A DNA stretch of 64,000 nucleotides from Cannabis sativa (lineage: Eukaryota; Streptophyta; Magnoliopsida; Rosales; Cannabaceae): the NCBI RefSeq assembly GCF_029168945.1, contig NC_083606.1, forward strand, positions 19,060,041 through 19,124,040, in the 5' to 3' direction. The first letter of the stretch is position 1, and every line of letters begins with the position of its first letter. Made by a program: the position numbers and the translations under genes. The notes beneath the pieces are model-generated. The model was not told the origin of the DNA, did not search any database, and worked only from the letters and a program-made list of their open reading frames with translations. This document shows, one piece after another, positions 1 to 13,769 of this stretch.

Positions 1-3000
1 TAAATTAAAAGATAACTTTGTCTTTTTATTTAAAATATTATATTAAAATTATCTTATATGGCAAATTAAATAATTAATAAATTTGAAATTAACATAGATA
101 TTTTTATAGATATACTTACCATAATGTTTTTCAAATTCAAAAATTTATTATTTTGTTAAATATTTAATTATTTATAAATTATAAGTATAAAAATGATATT
201 TTTTCTATATATATCATTTTTTTCTTATTAGAAATTTATAAATCATATCTTAAATATTTAAATAACATAGATATTTTTGTAGAGATTTGAATATTGCTTA
301 ATTTGAGATATTTTGACATATAATTATGGTAATTATTATTTAACCAAATCTATTTTAAAATTGGTTTATTTTATTAAATTATAAGATCTGAAAGTGATAT
401 TGGAGATTCTTTCCTTTTAAATCATTGATCTTATTAGATATTTAATTTAATTTGATTCAAATAAACCTAGATATTTTAAAATTAGTTTCCTTTATTTGGT
501 TAGTTTAAGAATAATAATTTAATTATATTAATATCTTTTTTCACATCTGTTACATGGACAATGTTTGTTTATTTAATATTGTTTATTCAAAATTTTTTAA
601 CAAACCTATTATTTATCTGATCCTAATTGGTATGATTAACTTGTTGACAGATCATGATCCAATGATCTGATTTTAATCATAGTCCAATTGACGATAGATC
701 TTATAAATAATTTGTAACAGGTAAATTTTGTACTTCTTTCATCTGTGTAAACCTAGTAACATGATAGGGTCCATCCAAATCATTTGACCTGTGTGAGCCT
801 ATATGTTTGCTTTTGGGCTTAGATACAGATAGGGAGCCCATTTAAGTTTTTACTAAGTAAATGGACTAGGTTGCTAAAATAAATTTTGACATAAGAAAAT
901 TTATTTAGGCCCAATTAGATTTGGGCTTATTCAATGAATAACAATTATTTATTTTAAGGTTAAATTCCTCTCTTTTGGGCCTTGTGTGAGAATTGGGGGC
1001 CATAGAAGTGAGTACGACATACTGAACCCAGCTCCCCCTCACATGAACTACCCCAATTGTGAATGCCCATTTGCCTTATTTAAATAATTTTATTAGGTTA
1101 ATTATATTAGTCTAACCTAATTAAAATTGAATTAGCAACATAATTAACTTTTAAAATATATGAAATTTATTTTTCATTGTAATATTTTAAAGTTAATTTT
1201 AGAAAAACACTTAGTCAATGATATATTCTAGATAGTTATTTCTAGTACTAGTTATTATTTCTAATATTAAATAGGAAAATATCATTGATTGTGAAATTAA
1301 TTGTCTCATAATTAATTTTGGTACAATCTAAGTTTAGAATATTTTCCTAGTATTAAACTAGAATTAATAATTAAGTTTCCTCTTTACTTAATTATTTATT
1401 TCTTGAATTTAATACATTTAATTAAATTGAAAATTTCAATATCTAAGTTGATTTTCATCATGATACTTTAATATTGTTATTTTCATGTTATTTAATTAAA
1501 GTTGAAAATTATTTTAAGATTGGAATTTTATTTCAGAATAACTTAAGTTTGAATAATTTTCAGAATATATTTTATTTTATTTTATTAATCATTTCCCAAA
1601 ATTTCGAAATTACATTTCTTTAATGTAGAAATTTCGAATTTTATTTGAAAAATAGATTAAAGTTGAAAATTATTTATTTAATTTTGGACCAACTTAAATC
1701 AATGACTTTTTCATTTAATGGTTAATTAAAATAAATGAACTAAAATATATTATAATTAGAAATTGGATTAATTAGTCTATGAAAGTCTAGATAGATATTA
1801 TCTGTTTTGCTTGAAGTATTTTTCTAGTGATATTTAATTAAATAGAAAATTAATATTTAAGTTGATTTTTTAATCATGATACTTAAATATTTGAAATTTT
1901 TCTTAGATATTTAATTAAATAGGGAAATTATATTTTTTGTTGAAAATTAATTTTTATTAATTTTGGGCCAACATAAAATTAGAGTAATTTTTCAAGATTT
2001 ATTTTATTTTATTTTAAAGCATTTTCGAAATGCAATATATATTTATGGAAAATTAAATTTGAGTTGTAAATTAATTAAAATTAATTTTGAAACAACTTAA
2101 ATTGAATAATTTTCTAAATATTTATGGAAATTATTACTAAGATGGAAATAATTCACGTTATTTTCATATCCATCTAAGTATAATTTATAAATATTACATT
2201 AAAATTTATATTTAGAATTTTTCATTCTAAATTGGAAATTTTAATTAAATAAATATATATTTAAACTAATGGATTAAAATAAATATTAGAAGAAAATACA
2301 ACCCTTCATTAAATAATGAGCTTTATTATAAGGATATTCGATCTCCATTGTTGGTTTTACATAGCTATTGTTTTAGTGAGTAATCCTCCCTAATGGAGGA
2401 ACGTTCATTAGCAAGTTAGCACCGTTTAATCTCGAAAGATAAGTAATCGTGTAAGTTTTTTTTATATAGTTTATGACCACCCTAATGGTGGCGACTGTAT
2501 AAGACTTGCAGGAATATGAAACAATGGTGGAAGCTCATAAGATAGAATAGCCTTGACTCTCGCCTAAACGGGACAACGCGGATTCACATCTTGATCGAAT
2601 AAAAGGTTGCTAGAATGTTTGACATTTTAGATGAGCTGACAACTCTATTCAATGAATGGTAGCTTTGACTCTCGCCTAAACGGGACACTGATATCAGTTT
2701 GTTGAAAACCTTGGAAATTATTTAGGATTGTATGTTTTAGTATTTTCACTTGTCATTCCTACTTGCTATGTGCTTCATAATTTCTGAATTGTGTATGAAT
2801 TTGTATTGAACCATGTTATTTTCTGTTATTAAATTGTAGTTTAATTTCGAATCTTCATTGTTGGTCTAACTTGATTTGTTTTTCTAATGAGATAAATCCT
2901 TAATGGATTTTCACCATTAGACTAACATAATAGTGTTAGATCTCGAAAGATAAATATTGTGAATGCAACATCTAGCTGTTCATCAATTGATGACACCCTA

Positions 3001-5418
3001 GACTAGTATTTTACAATATGAAACAAGAAGATTGTATAAATAAGATTACTTTGACTCTCGCTAATCGGAGCATCGTTGGATTCTTATTTAAAACGAAATT
3101 ATCCTAATTCCTCTTAGCTTATTCATTTCGAATTAGCTTAATAACATATCATTGGATGAATGGTCTATAAATCATATAAAGTCTTAATTTCTCTTAAGAA
3201 ATTAGATGACGCATATGATTATATTCCCAGAATTCTATCCCTAAATGATATAAATCCTCAATCTTAGATATCTCCTACTTGTATAGGCAAATCATAGAGT
3301 TAGATTAGTAGTGGTGGTCCAAGAAAGAATGACTAATTATACAGTTACACTTTCACAAGTGTTTAATAACCATTTTCTATCAATGGATTTAAACTGTATG
3401 AGTTTAGTATTCTGTGACCAGAATCCACTTGCACTATTCTAAGAACTCTTTGATGTAACTAAAGTAAGTCATCAAAAGATACAACCACATATTTTATAAA
3501 TCTATGGCATTTGTATCTTGTTCATAGTGGTTTTGACAAGATCATTCTCTGCAAAGAGTTAATATGCCTATATCCACTGAAAGTAATTTAATCTCATTCG
3601 CAGATGGATGTACATTCAGGGGTGGATATGAGTTTTCGTTGTATTCTTAAAACGATCACTCTAGATTTTACCTTATGCAAAAGAAATTTGAAATGTTTGA
3701 AAAATTTCATGAATTTCTAGCAATGGTGAAGGTAAGTGGTTAAAGATCTTGCGAACTGATAGGGGTGGAGAAAAAGTTAGTAGATATGCAGTTCAAAGAT
3801 CATTAATTTGATTTTTGAATTATATCCAAACTTACCTCCCCAGAAATTCGAGTTGCATATTGATGATTAGTTACTAGTCGTTGCCTAAATCCTTCTGTGG
3901 AAATAAAATTTCAGAATGATGCAATGGTTGTATACTTAATGTAAATCATTACTAGATTCATGGATGACCTAATCGAAATCTTAAGAAAAGCTAGAACTGC
4001 TAACCTTGGTTTGCATGTTTGTTAACTATTCTAAGTGATTAGGGGTGGAGCATCGCGTAGTCATTAGATAAGAAAGTGTTTCTTTAAACAAATACTAATT
4101 TTCTAAGAAAATGACTAAGTCTGAAAATAAAGTAGCAAATAAAGGAGATATTTTTTCTTGATTCCAAAAGTGTTCTATCATCTTATTTTACAAGATGATC
4201 CCACAGCCTCTGTTGTCTTAACACAACTGAAGAGGTCTATACCATTTAGTTTTCTTAGACATAGTTCACGGTACCTTGTCGTAGTGGGAGAGTTTCTAGG
4301 AACTCACTCTTCTTATGACTTGGAAGACACTAGTGATTAAAATCCATTGTGAGTTTAAACAAGTAATGGATTGTCAAGATAAGAAACTAAGAAGAAAGCC
4401 AAGAGAACTATAGTTTGATCCATTCACATGGAGTAACCTAAGGTTTTCTATTACAAGGACATGAAAGGAAATTTTCGTTCATAAGTCTATTCAATGGACT
4501 TAACAAAACTTCCTGTTCCTAGTATTGTAGGTTTGAGTTTATCTAAACCTATGGCTTGTGGTATACCTGGTAATTACTTACTCTAATGCAAGCAACTTAC
4601 TTTAGTAAGATGCTAGAGCATTTTTCTTTCCAATGGCAATCTATAGAAGCTTCACAAACTTCTTAGACATAGATTTTATTTATCTAAGGAAAATTCTCAA
4701 CTATTCCAGAGAAGATAAAGCCATGAAAGAATTTCTTAAATCAAAAGTGAGAGGTCTCAGATATGCTTTAGTATGCCTTAGACCAGGCACCTGCTGTTGA
4801 GTGGGAGTAATGAGTAGGTATCAGATTAATCCAGGAGAGGAACATTGGAAGACAATCAAGTAAATCTTAAGATTAAGAAGAGGAACTATATGTTAGTCAA
4901 TAAGGGTGGTTTTGAAACTCTTAGACTACACCACATTAGATTTCAAGACTTGCCTTTGTGCTAGAAAGTCTGCTGATGAGATGGTGATTACTTTGGGGGT
5001 GGAGTAGTGATTTTGGAGAAGTGTGAAAACCTATCTGAAATCTCTTGGTCTACCAGAGAGAGACTGAATGTTAAAAGTTGCAAGAAAGATACTTTTTCAG
5101 TCTAAGGAAAGTTCTATACATTTGTGGCAGTGTTCCAACTTGCCTTAACTACTAGGGTTACTTCCTGAATAACGAAAGAGTAGTTGCCCAAAAGTATAGA
5201 ATCCAGTATCCCAAAAGAGTAGACATATAGAGAGGAATTTCACATTATCAAGGATTTTGTGATTAAGGAAGAGTAATGGTGGAGAAGAGGTTGTGTTTAA
5301 TTCAACCTGTCAGATCCCATTACGAGGAGTTTACTACTATTACACTTGATTGGTATATCAAGGTGTTAATGATTATTTGAAATGCACTTTTTGTTTTATA
5401 TTAGTGCAAGTGGGAGTT
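1..5418 (+). pseudogene. Interior of a decayed Ty1/copia element (family A), pol remnants in IN-RT-RNase H order
   Basis: Seen: copia polyprotein motifs survive in order but in several frames and with many stops. An LWHLYLVHSGFD-like stretch near 3502 matches the GAG-pre-integrase zinc finger. Integrase remnants lie at about 3620-3780, including KILRTDRGGE at about 3745-3775. RNase H-side remnants lie at 4750-5290, including SRYQINPGEEHW near 4812 and EFHIIKDFV near 5235. A purine-rich AGTGGGAGT tract sits immediately before the LTR at 5419. Known: copia order is gag-protease-integrase-RT-RNase H, with the polypurine tract abutting the 3' LTR. The first ~3.4 kb is AT-rich with no open frame and takes the place where gag should be. 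The 5' LTR lies outside the window. It cannot encode a functional protein. Bases 1-3790 recur in inverted form at 7341-11180. Confidence 0.85.
2330..3115 (+). repeat. Diverged tandem duplication of a conserved leader module in copia family A
   Basis: Two modules (about 2333-2695 and 2841-3110) share the same ordered blocks: a TTCGA..CATTGTTGGT opening, an AATGGA/AATGGT block, TCTCGAAAGATAA, AATATGAAACAA, and GACTCTCGC. GACTCTCGCCTAAACGGGAC occurs at 2555 and 2667, and a variant occurs at 3053. The same structure is seen inverted in the minus-strand copy at about 8040-8810. No long open frame covers it. I do not recognise it as a protein domain. It may be a structured untranslated leader or an eroded gag region. 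Confidence 0.6.
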
Positions 5419-7340
5419 TGTTGGGTTTTATGCCCTAAATAAAACTCATTTCATATAATCAGATTTACTTATTAATAAAGATCAGAAATAACATTTTATG
5501 TTGCATGGTTCACATGATTTATTTCATGATTATATGTGTATATAATGTATGAATTCTTTTTAAGTCCAGAACATATGAGTTGGTTAAAAATTATAGTGTT
5601 GTCAGCACAGTGGAATATAATCTTTATTATATGTTCAAAAGTTTATTCCCTGATTTGTCAGAACACTGGATTTAGACTGACATGGTATAATCAGCGATAG
5701 GTATTCTTACACCTTGGAAAAGTGTTATGTCCTTTCCAGGACATTGGCAAAGTTTACCAGTATCGGATGTATGGAGTATACATTGGAATGGACCGATATT
5801 GAACTTTGAATTAGATTTTGAAACTTACCGTAAATATCTATTCAATTCAATATCATAAGTTGATCCTAGATCACATGATCAAAATCCTGATATGGTTAGG
5901 CTCAATTTCAAGAGTGTTATTCGTGTTCTTTGATTTGTTAGTTAAGCCTAGTTTTGTATCAGGGTGATACGTACATTTTGGGAACACGGTAATACAATTG
6001 AGTGGGGGAGAGCTAACATAAATATGGAATCTATAGCTTCTATTTGGCAAATAGAAGTAAAGGATGATTTCCTTCGAGCTTAACCAAACGAAGATAAATG
6101 GTGGAGATCTCATTTCACTTAGGTGAAATATCATTTATACAGGGTTAACTGTTTTAAGGATAAAATACATTGTAGGGTGTTACGGTAATTTAATCCCTGT
6201 ACGTGTAAATCATCTATATAGAGGATCATTGATCACATTAGGGTTATAACAATGGATAACTAATGACGTGTCTATATCGTGGAACATATAGAGCGTTTCT
6301 ATATGACTGAGAGTGCAATTCCAAGTTCTAAGTGTGGATTCAATGAGGAATTAATAAGTTAGGGAATTTACTTGGTAAATTTGGTTCGACTTATTGGAAG
6401 CTCGGTTATATAGACCCATGGTCCCCATACTAGTTGAGGTCATACTGCTTGTAAGACTCAGTTAATTGATTTTAATTAATCAATTATAATTCTAAAAGTT
6501 AGACTATGTCTACTTTATGAATTCTCACAGTTTAAGGATGAAATCGTAAAGAAAAGGGTTTCTAGGTTTAATTATTAATTAAGAGACTTTGTATGCCTAA
6601 TTAATAATTATTTTAAATGACAATATTATTTAATAATCTATTTTAGTTATTAAATAATTAGTTTTGGCATTTAAATGATTAGAATTGGAAAAATGGCATT
6701 TTTGGAGAAATAGAAATAAAATTGAGGAAACTGCAAAATCCAAGTGAGGCCCATTTCCCTCTATGGCCGAGCACTCCTTTGTGTTTTCCAATTATTATTT
6801 TTATTTTTTAATTGTCATGTAATTGCTAATCAAAGCCTAGCTATAATAGAAAAGTGGTGAATCACACTAAATAAGGCAGTTAATCAATTACACAGTAAAA
6901 GAGGAAACTGTTTTATTTGGAAAGTTGTGCTCTCCCTTCTCCCTATATATAGCAGCCCTTGTTCTCTTCTCTTATATATCATATGGAGCATAAAGCCACG
7001 AAATTAAGAGAGAAAAGAGAGAGAATTTTCGAAATCCTTGTGAGATGAGTAGTGCCCACACACATCAAGTGGTATCTCAATCATAGTATGGAAGACTATG
7101 GAATTTATGCATCAAAGGAGGAGAAAAGAAGATCCAGGTTCAGATCTTGGTGATGCTCTGCTACAGAAAGGAATCAAGGGCTAGAGATCTGAACGGAAGG
7201 AGTCATATTATTCCGCTGCACCCACTGTAAGGTTTTCTAACTTTATATGTGTTTATTTTCATTGTTTTAGAATTCATATTAGGTTGTTAATCCAACATAC
7301 TTGTTAGTAAATCTAGATCCTGGTAAAATAATTTCCAACA
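5419..7340 (+). mobile_element. 3' LTR of plus-strand copia family A
   Basis: The LTR begins TGTTGGGTTTTATGCCC and ends TTTCCAACA, an imperfect TG..CA inverted terminus, and follows a purine-rich tract. It is 1922 bp. Near-identical LTRs lie at 11914-13769 (inverted), 24928-26823 and 37147-39012, which fixes both boundaries. The sequence immediately right of 7340 is interior of an inverted family A copy, so this element appears inserted into a relative. Confidence 0.93.
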
Positions 7341-10300
7341 TGCATATATACTAACTTTTTCTCCACCCCTATCAGTTCGCAAGATCTTTAACCACTTACC
7401 TTCACCACTGCTAGAAATTCATGAAATTTTTCAAACATTTCAAATTTCTTTTGCATAAGGTAAAATCTAGAGTGATCGTCTTAAGAATACAACGAAAACT
7501 CATATCCACCCCTGAATGTACATCCATCTGCGAATGAGATGAACTTACTTTCAGTGGATATAGGCATATTAACTCTTTGCAGAGAATGATCTTGTCAAAA
7601 CCACTATGAACAAGATACAAATGCCATAGATTTATCAAATATGTGGTTGTATCTTTTGATGACTTAAGTTTAGTTACATCAAAAAGTTCTTAGAATAGTG
7701 CAAGTGGATTTTGGTCACAGAATACTAAACTCATACAGTTTAAATCTATTGAAAGAAAATAGTTATTAAACACTTCTGAAAGTGTAATTGTATAATTAGT
7801 AACTCTTTCTTGGACCACCACTACTAATCTAACTCTATGATTTGCCTATACAAGTAGAAGATATCTAAGATTGAAGATTTATATCATTTAGGGATAGAAT
7901 TCTGGGAGTATAATCATATGCGTCATCTAATTTCTTAAGAGAAAATATGACTTTATATGATTTATAGACCATTCATCCAATGATATGTCATTAAGCTAAT
8001 TCGAAATGAATAAGCTAAGAGGAATTAGGATAATTTCGTTTTAAATAAGAATCCAATGATGCTCCGATTAGCGAGAGTCAAAGTAATCTTATTTATTCAA
8101 TCTTCTTGTTTCATATTGTAAAATACTAGTCTAAGGTGTCATCAATTGATGAACAGCTAGATGTTGCATATACAATATTTATCTTTCGAGATCTAACACT
8201 ACTATGTTAGTCTAATGGTGAAAATCCATTAGGGATTTATCTCATTAGAAAAACAAATCAAGTTAGACCAACAATGAAGATTCGAAATTAAACTACAATT
8301 TAATAACAGAAAATAACATGGTTCAATACAAATTCATACACAATTCAGAAATTATGAAGCACATAGCAAGTAGGAATGACAAGTGAAAATACTAAAACAT
8401 ACAATCCTAAATAATTTCCAAGGTTTTCAACAAACTGATATCAGTGTCCCGTTTAGGCGAGAGTCAAAGCTACCATTCATTGAACAGAGTTGTCAGCTCG
8501 TCTAAAATGTCTAACATTCTAGTAACCTTTTATTCGATCAAGATGTGAATCCGCGTTGTCCCGTTTAGGCGAGAGTCAAGGCTATTCTATCTTATGAGCT
8601 TCCACCATTGTTTCATATTCTTGCAAGTCTTATACAGTCGCCACCATTAGGGTGAGCATAAACTATATAAAAAACTTACAAGATTACTTATCTTTCGAGA
8701 TTAAACGGTGCTAACTTGCTAATGAACGTTCCTCCATTAGGGAGGATTACTCACTAAAACAATAGCTATGTAAAACCAACAATGGAGATCGAATATCCTT
8801 TTAACAATAAAGCTCATTATTTAATGAAGGGTTGTATTTTCTTCTAATATTTATTTTAATCAATTTATTTTAAATATATATTTATTTAATTAAAATTTCC
8901 AATTTAGAATTAAAAATTTCAAATATAAATTTTAATTTAATATTTATAAATTATACTTAGATGGATATGAAAATAACGTGAATTATTTCCATCTCAGTAA
9001 TAATTTCCATAAATATTTAGAAAATTATTCAATTTAAGTTGTTTCAAAATTAATTTAAATTAATTTACAACTCAAATTTAATTTTCTATAAATATATATT
9101 GCATTTCGAAAAATGAACTGTATAAGAATACTACTTTCGAAAATGCTTTAAAATAAAATAAAATAAATCCTGGAAAATTACTCTAATTCTATGTTGGCCC
9201 AAAATTAATAAAAAATTAATTTTCAACAAATATAATTTCCCTATTTAATTAAATATCTAAGAAAAAATTCAAATATTTAAGTATCATGATTAAAAATCAA
9301 CTTAAACATTAATTTTCTATTTAATTAAATACACTAGAAAAATACTTCAAGCAAAACAGATAATATCTATCTAGACTTTCATTGACTAATTAATCCAATT
9401 TCTAATTATAATATATTTTAGTTCATTTATTTTAATTAATCATTAAATGAAAAAATCAATGATTTAAGTTGGTCCAAAATTAAATAAATAATTTTCAACT
9501 TTAATCTATTTTTCAAATAAAATTCAAAATTTCTGCATCCAAGAAATGCAATTTCGAAATTTTGGGAAATGATTAATAAAATAAAATAAAATATATTTTG
9601 AAAATTATTCAAACTTAAGTTATTTTGAAATAAGATTCCAAACTTAAAATAATTTTCAACTTTAATTAAATAACATGAAAATAACAATATTAAAGTATCA
9701 TGATGAAAATCAACTTAGATATTGAAATTTTCAATTTAATTAAATGTATTAAATTCAAGAAACAAATAATTAAGTAAAGAGGAAACTTAATTATTAATTC
9801 TAGTTTAATACTAAGAAAATATTCTAAACTTAGATTGTACCAAGATTAATTATGAGACAATTAATTTCACAATCAATGATATTTTCCTATTTAATATTAG
9901 AAATAATAACTAGTACTAGAAATAACTATCTAGAATATATCATTGACTAAGTGTTTTTCTAAAATTAACTTTAAAATATTACATGAAAAATAAATTTTAT
10001 ATATTTTAAAAGTTAACTATGTTGCTAATTTAATTTTAATTAGGTTAGACTAATATAATTAACCTAATAAAATTATTTAAATAAGGCAAATGGGCATTCA
10101 CAATTGGGGTAGTTCATGTGAGGGGGAGCTGGGTTCAGTATGTCGTACCCACTTCTATGGCCCCCAACTCTCACACAAGGCCCAAAAGAAAGGAATTTGA
10201 CCTTAAAATAAACAATTGTTATTCATTGAATAAGCCCAAGTCTAATTGGACCTAAATAAATTTCCTTATGTCAAAATTTAATTTAGCAACCTAGTCCATT

Positions 10301-11429
10301 TACTTAGTAAAAACTTAAGTGGGCTTCCTATATGCATCTAAGCCCAAAAGCAAACATATAGGCTCACACAGGTCAAATGATTCGGATAGGCCCTATCATG
10401 TTACTAGGTTTACACAGATGAATGAAGTACAAAATTTACCTGTTACAAATTATTTATAAGATCTATTGACAATTGGACTATGATTAAAATCAGATCATGG
10501 GATCTGTCAACAAGTTAATCATACTAATTTAGATCAGATAAATAATAGGTTTGTTAAAAAGAGTTTTGAATAAACAATATAAACAAACATTGTCCATGTA
10601 ACAGATGTGAAAATAAGATATTAATATAATTAAATTATTATTCTTAAACTAACCAAATAGAGGAAACTAATTTTAAAATATCTAGGTTTATTTAAATCAA
10701 ATTAAATTAAATATCTAATAAGATAAATGATTTGAAAGGAAAGAATCTTCAATATCACTTTCAGATCTTATAATTTAATAAAATAAATTAATTTTAAAAT
10801 AGATTTGGTTAGATAATTATTATTTTAGGAATAAAATAATAAATGAATAATAATTACCATAATTATATGTCAAAATATCTCAAATTAAGCAATATTCAAA
10901 TCTCTACAAAAATATCTATGTTATTTAAATATTTAAGATATGATTTATAAATTTCTAATAAAAAAATGATATATATAGAAAAATATCATTTTTAAACTTA
11001 TAATTTATAAATAATTAAATATTTAACAAAATAACAAATTTTGAATTTGAAATTATTATGGTAAGTACATCTATAAAAATATCTATGTTAATTTCAAATT
11101 TATTAATTATTTAATTTGTCATATAAGATAATTTTAATATGATATTTTAAATAAAAAGACAAAGTTATCTTTTAATTTAAAATATCTTAAATATCAAAAT
11201 ATCTAATCTTATAATTAAATAATAAATAAATATTAAAGAAGTTAACAAATTTTTAAATCTGACCATAATAGGAAATATTTAAAATTGAAAACATTCTAAA
11301 ATAGAAATATTTAAAAATTGAAAAAATTCCAAATTGAAAATATTTAAAATTGGAAAAATAAATTTTGGGAAACAATCCCATGAAAAAATTAGATTTTTGG
11401 GGAAAAACCCAAAAAATCACAACTTTTTG

Positions 11430-11620
11430 GGAAACTGCCCAGGAGGCTGCACGTGCAGCCCAGGAAGGCTGCACGCAGCCTCCTACGCGCGTGGACAGGG
11501 ACCAAGGCGCCGAGAAACGTCGGCGTTTGTAGGGTCGTCATGGGGCGAATGCAGGGTGCACGCCTAGGCTTACGCGCGCGGATGGGGAGGCTGATCTGAG
11601 GGTCTGGTGCGCATGAGCAC
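11430..11620 (-). other. GC-rich island in the copia family A leader, with a 16-bp perfect palindrome
   Basis: In DNA that is otherwise very AT-rich, this stretch is strongly GC-rich and carries several CGCG/GCGC steps. GGCTGCACGTGCAGCC at 11445-11460 is its own reverse complement. A related GGCTGCACGCAGCC follows at 11467-11480. It lies about 300-480 nt downstream of the primer-binding site on the element's coding strand, the position of a retroviral leader. Both strands have short open frames here, but their composition does not look coding. Confidence 0.6.
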
Positions 11621-11899
11621 CACCCTTGACAGCCTTGAATCCCGATTTTCCAATATTCATATCTTTCTCAATTTTTATCGGAATCAAGTTCCGTAAAAAA
11701 CAAAATTGCTTAATTTTTCACAAGGAATCCAAATAAAATATTTTCAAAAATTGAAAAAATATTTTTCATGGAAAACGAAACTATACAACATATATATTCA
11801 TCAACTAACACATAAACCACATGAAACCATCCAAATCAACACAAAAACATGCAAATCATCGTTTTAATTCATATTACATGAAAGTAAATCATTACCATG

Positions 11900-11911
11900 G
11901 CTCTGGTGCCA
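11900..11911 (-). promoter_or_regulatory. Primer-binding site (initiator Met tRNA type) of minus-strand copia family A
   Basis: Two bases downstream of the LTR edge, on the minus strand, is TGGCACCAGAGCC. It resembles the common plant site TGGTATCAGAGC, complementary to the 3' end of initiator methionine tRNA, with two differences. It marks 11914-13769 as the 5' LTR. Confidence 0.75.
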
Positions 11912-11913
11912 GT

Positions 11914-13769
11914 TGTTGGAAATTATTTTACCAGGATCTAGATTTACTAACAAGTATGTTGAATTAACAACCTAATATGAATTCTAAAACAATGAAAATA
12001 AACACATATAAAGTTAGAAAACCTTACAGTGGGTGCAGCGGAATAATATGACTCCTTCCGTTCAGATCTCTAACCCTTGATTCCTTTTTGTAGCAGAGCA
12101 TCACCAAGATCTGAACCTGGATCTTCTTTTCTCATTCTTTGATGCAGAAATTCCATAGTCTTACATACTATGATTGAGATACTACTTGATGTGTGTGAGC
12201 ACTACTCATTCACTCAAAGTTTCGAAATTTAGAGAGAAGAAAAGAGAGAGAGGCGTGTGAGGCTTTTTCTGAGAGAAACAAAGTGATCAAAGATGTGTGT
12301 GTATTTCCTCAAGCCAACACTTTCTATTTATAGAATTCCCTCTAGGTTTAGGTTAGAATTGCATGACATTAAAATAATGGAAACTACAAATAGAATTTAC
12401 TATGCATAGGGCCGGTCATACAAAGGGTATTGGGCCTCACTTTGAAACTTTCCCATTTTGTTATTTTCCATTTCCATTTTCTCAAAAATGCCAATTTTCC
12501 AATTTAACCTTTTAAATGCCAATTCTAATTATTTAATAACTTGGAAATAATTATCAAATAATATTGCCATTTAATATATTTATTAATTTAGACATATAAA
12601 GTCTCTTAATCAATAAATAAACCTAAAATCTCTTTTCTTTACAATTTCACCCTTGCTTAGTGAAAATTCATAAAGTAGACATAGTCTAACTTTTAGAATT
12701 TTAATTGATTAATTAAAATCAATTAACTGAGTCTTACAAGCAGTATGGTCTCAACTAGTATGGGGACCATGGGTCTATATAACCGAGCTTCCAATAAGTC
12801 GAACCGAATTTACCAAGTAAATTCCCTAACTTATTAATTCCTCATTGAATCCACACTTAGAACTCAGAATTGCACTCTCAGTCATATAGAACGCTCTATA
12901 TGTTCCACGATATAGACACGTCATTAGTTATCCATTGTTATGACCCTAATGTGATCATTGATCCTCAATATAGATGATCTACATTGAAAAGGCACTACTG
13001 TTACCGCTACACCTTCAATGTATTTTATCCTTAAAACACTTAACCCTGTATAAATGATATTTCACCTAAGTGAAACGAGATCTTCACCATTTATCTTCGT
13101 TTGGTTAATTAAGCTCGAAGGAAATCATCCTTTACTTCTATTTGCCAAATAGAAGCTATAGATTCCATATTTATGTTAGCGCTCCCACTCAATTGCATTA
13201 CCGTGTTCCCAAAATGTACGTATCACCCTGACACAAAACTAGGCTTAACTAACAAATCAAAGAACACGTATAACACTCTTGAGATTGAGCCTAACCATAT
13301 CAGGATTGAGATCATTTGATCTAGGATCAACAGGTGATATTGAATTGAATAGATATTACGGTAAATTTTAACATATCTAATCAAAGTTCAATATCGGTAC
13401 CTTCCGATGTATACTCCATACATCCGATACTGGTAAACTTTGCCAATGTCCTGGAAAGGACATAACACTTTTCCAAGGTGTAAGAATACCTATCACTGAT
13501 TATACCATGTCAGTCTAAATCCAGTGTTCTGACAAATCACGGAATAAACTTTTGAACATATAATAAAGATTATATTCCACTGTGCTGACAACACTATAAT
13601 CTTTAACAAACACATATGTTCTGGACTTAAAAGGAATTCATACATTATATACATATAATCATGAAATAAATCATGTGAACCATGCAACATAAAATGTTAT
13701 TTCTAATCTTTATTAATAAGTAAATATGATTATATGAAATGAGTTTTATTTAGGGCATAAAACCCAACA
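11914..13769 (-). mobile_element. 5' LTR of minus-strand copia family A
   Basis: The reverse complement of the family A LTR, 1856 bp, with TGTTGG at 11914 and CCCAACA at 13763-13769 as read on the plus strand. It differs from the 5419-7340 copy by substitutions and small indels. It is inserted in the leader of a minus-strand gypsy element that resumes at 13770. The partner target duplication would be outside the window. Confidence 0.93.

Larger units (their letters stand above)
7341..11913 (-). pseudogene. 5' interior of minus-strand copia family A, interrupted at 7340/7341
   Basis: Read on the minus strand, this runs from the primer-binding site next to the 5' LTR (11914-13769) through a GC-rich leader, a long AT-rich non-coding part and a degenerate GAG-pre-integrase/integrase segment (7411-7638, containing NLWHLYLVHSGFD). 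It stops at the LTR edge at 7340. From about 11180 to 7341 it is the reverse complement of 1-3790. The match ends exactly at the LTR boundary, which is what an insertion would give; a random rearrangement would not be expected to break there. The missing 3' half is predicted to lie left of the window. Confidence 0.85.

Noticed and set aside
11253..11567. Overlapping small open frames on both strands in the GC-rich part
   Set aside because: They arise from the GC-rich copia leader; no domain, and the element's coding strand is not open across it.
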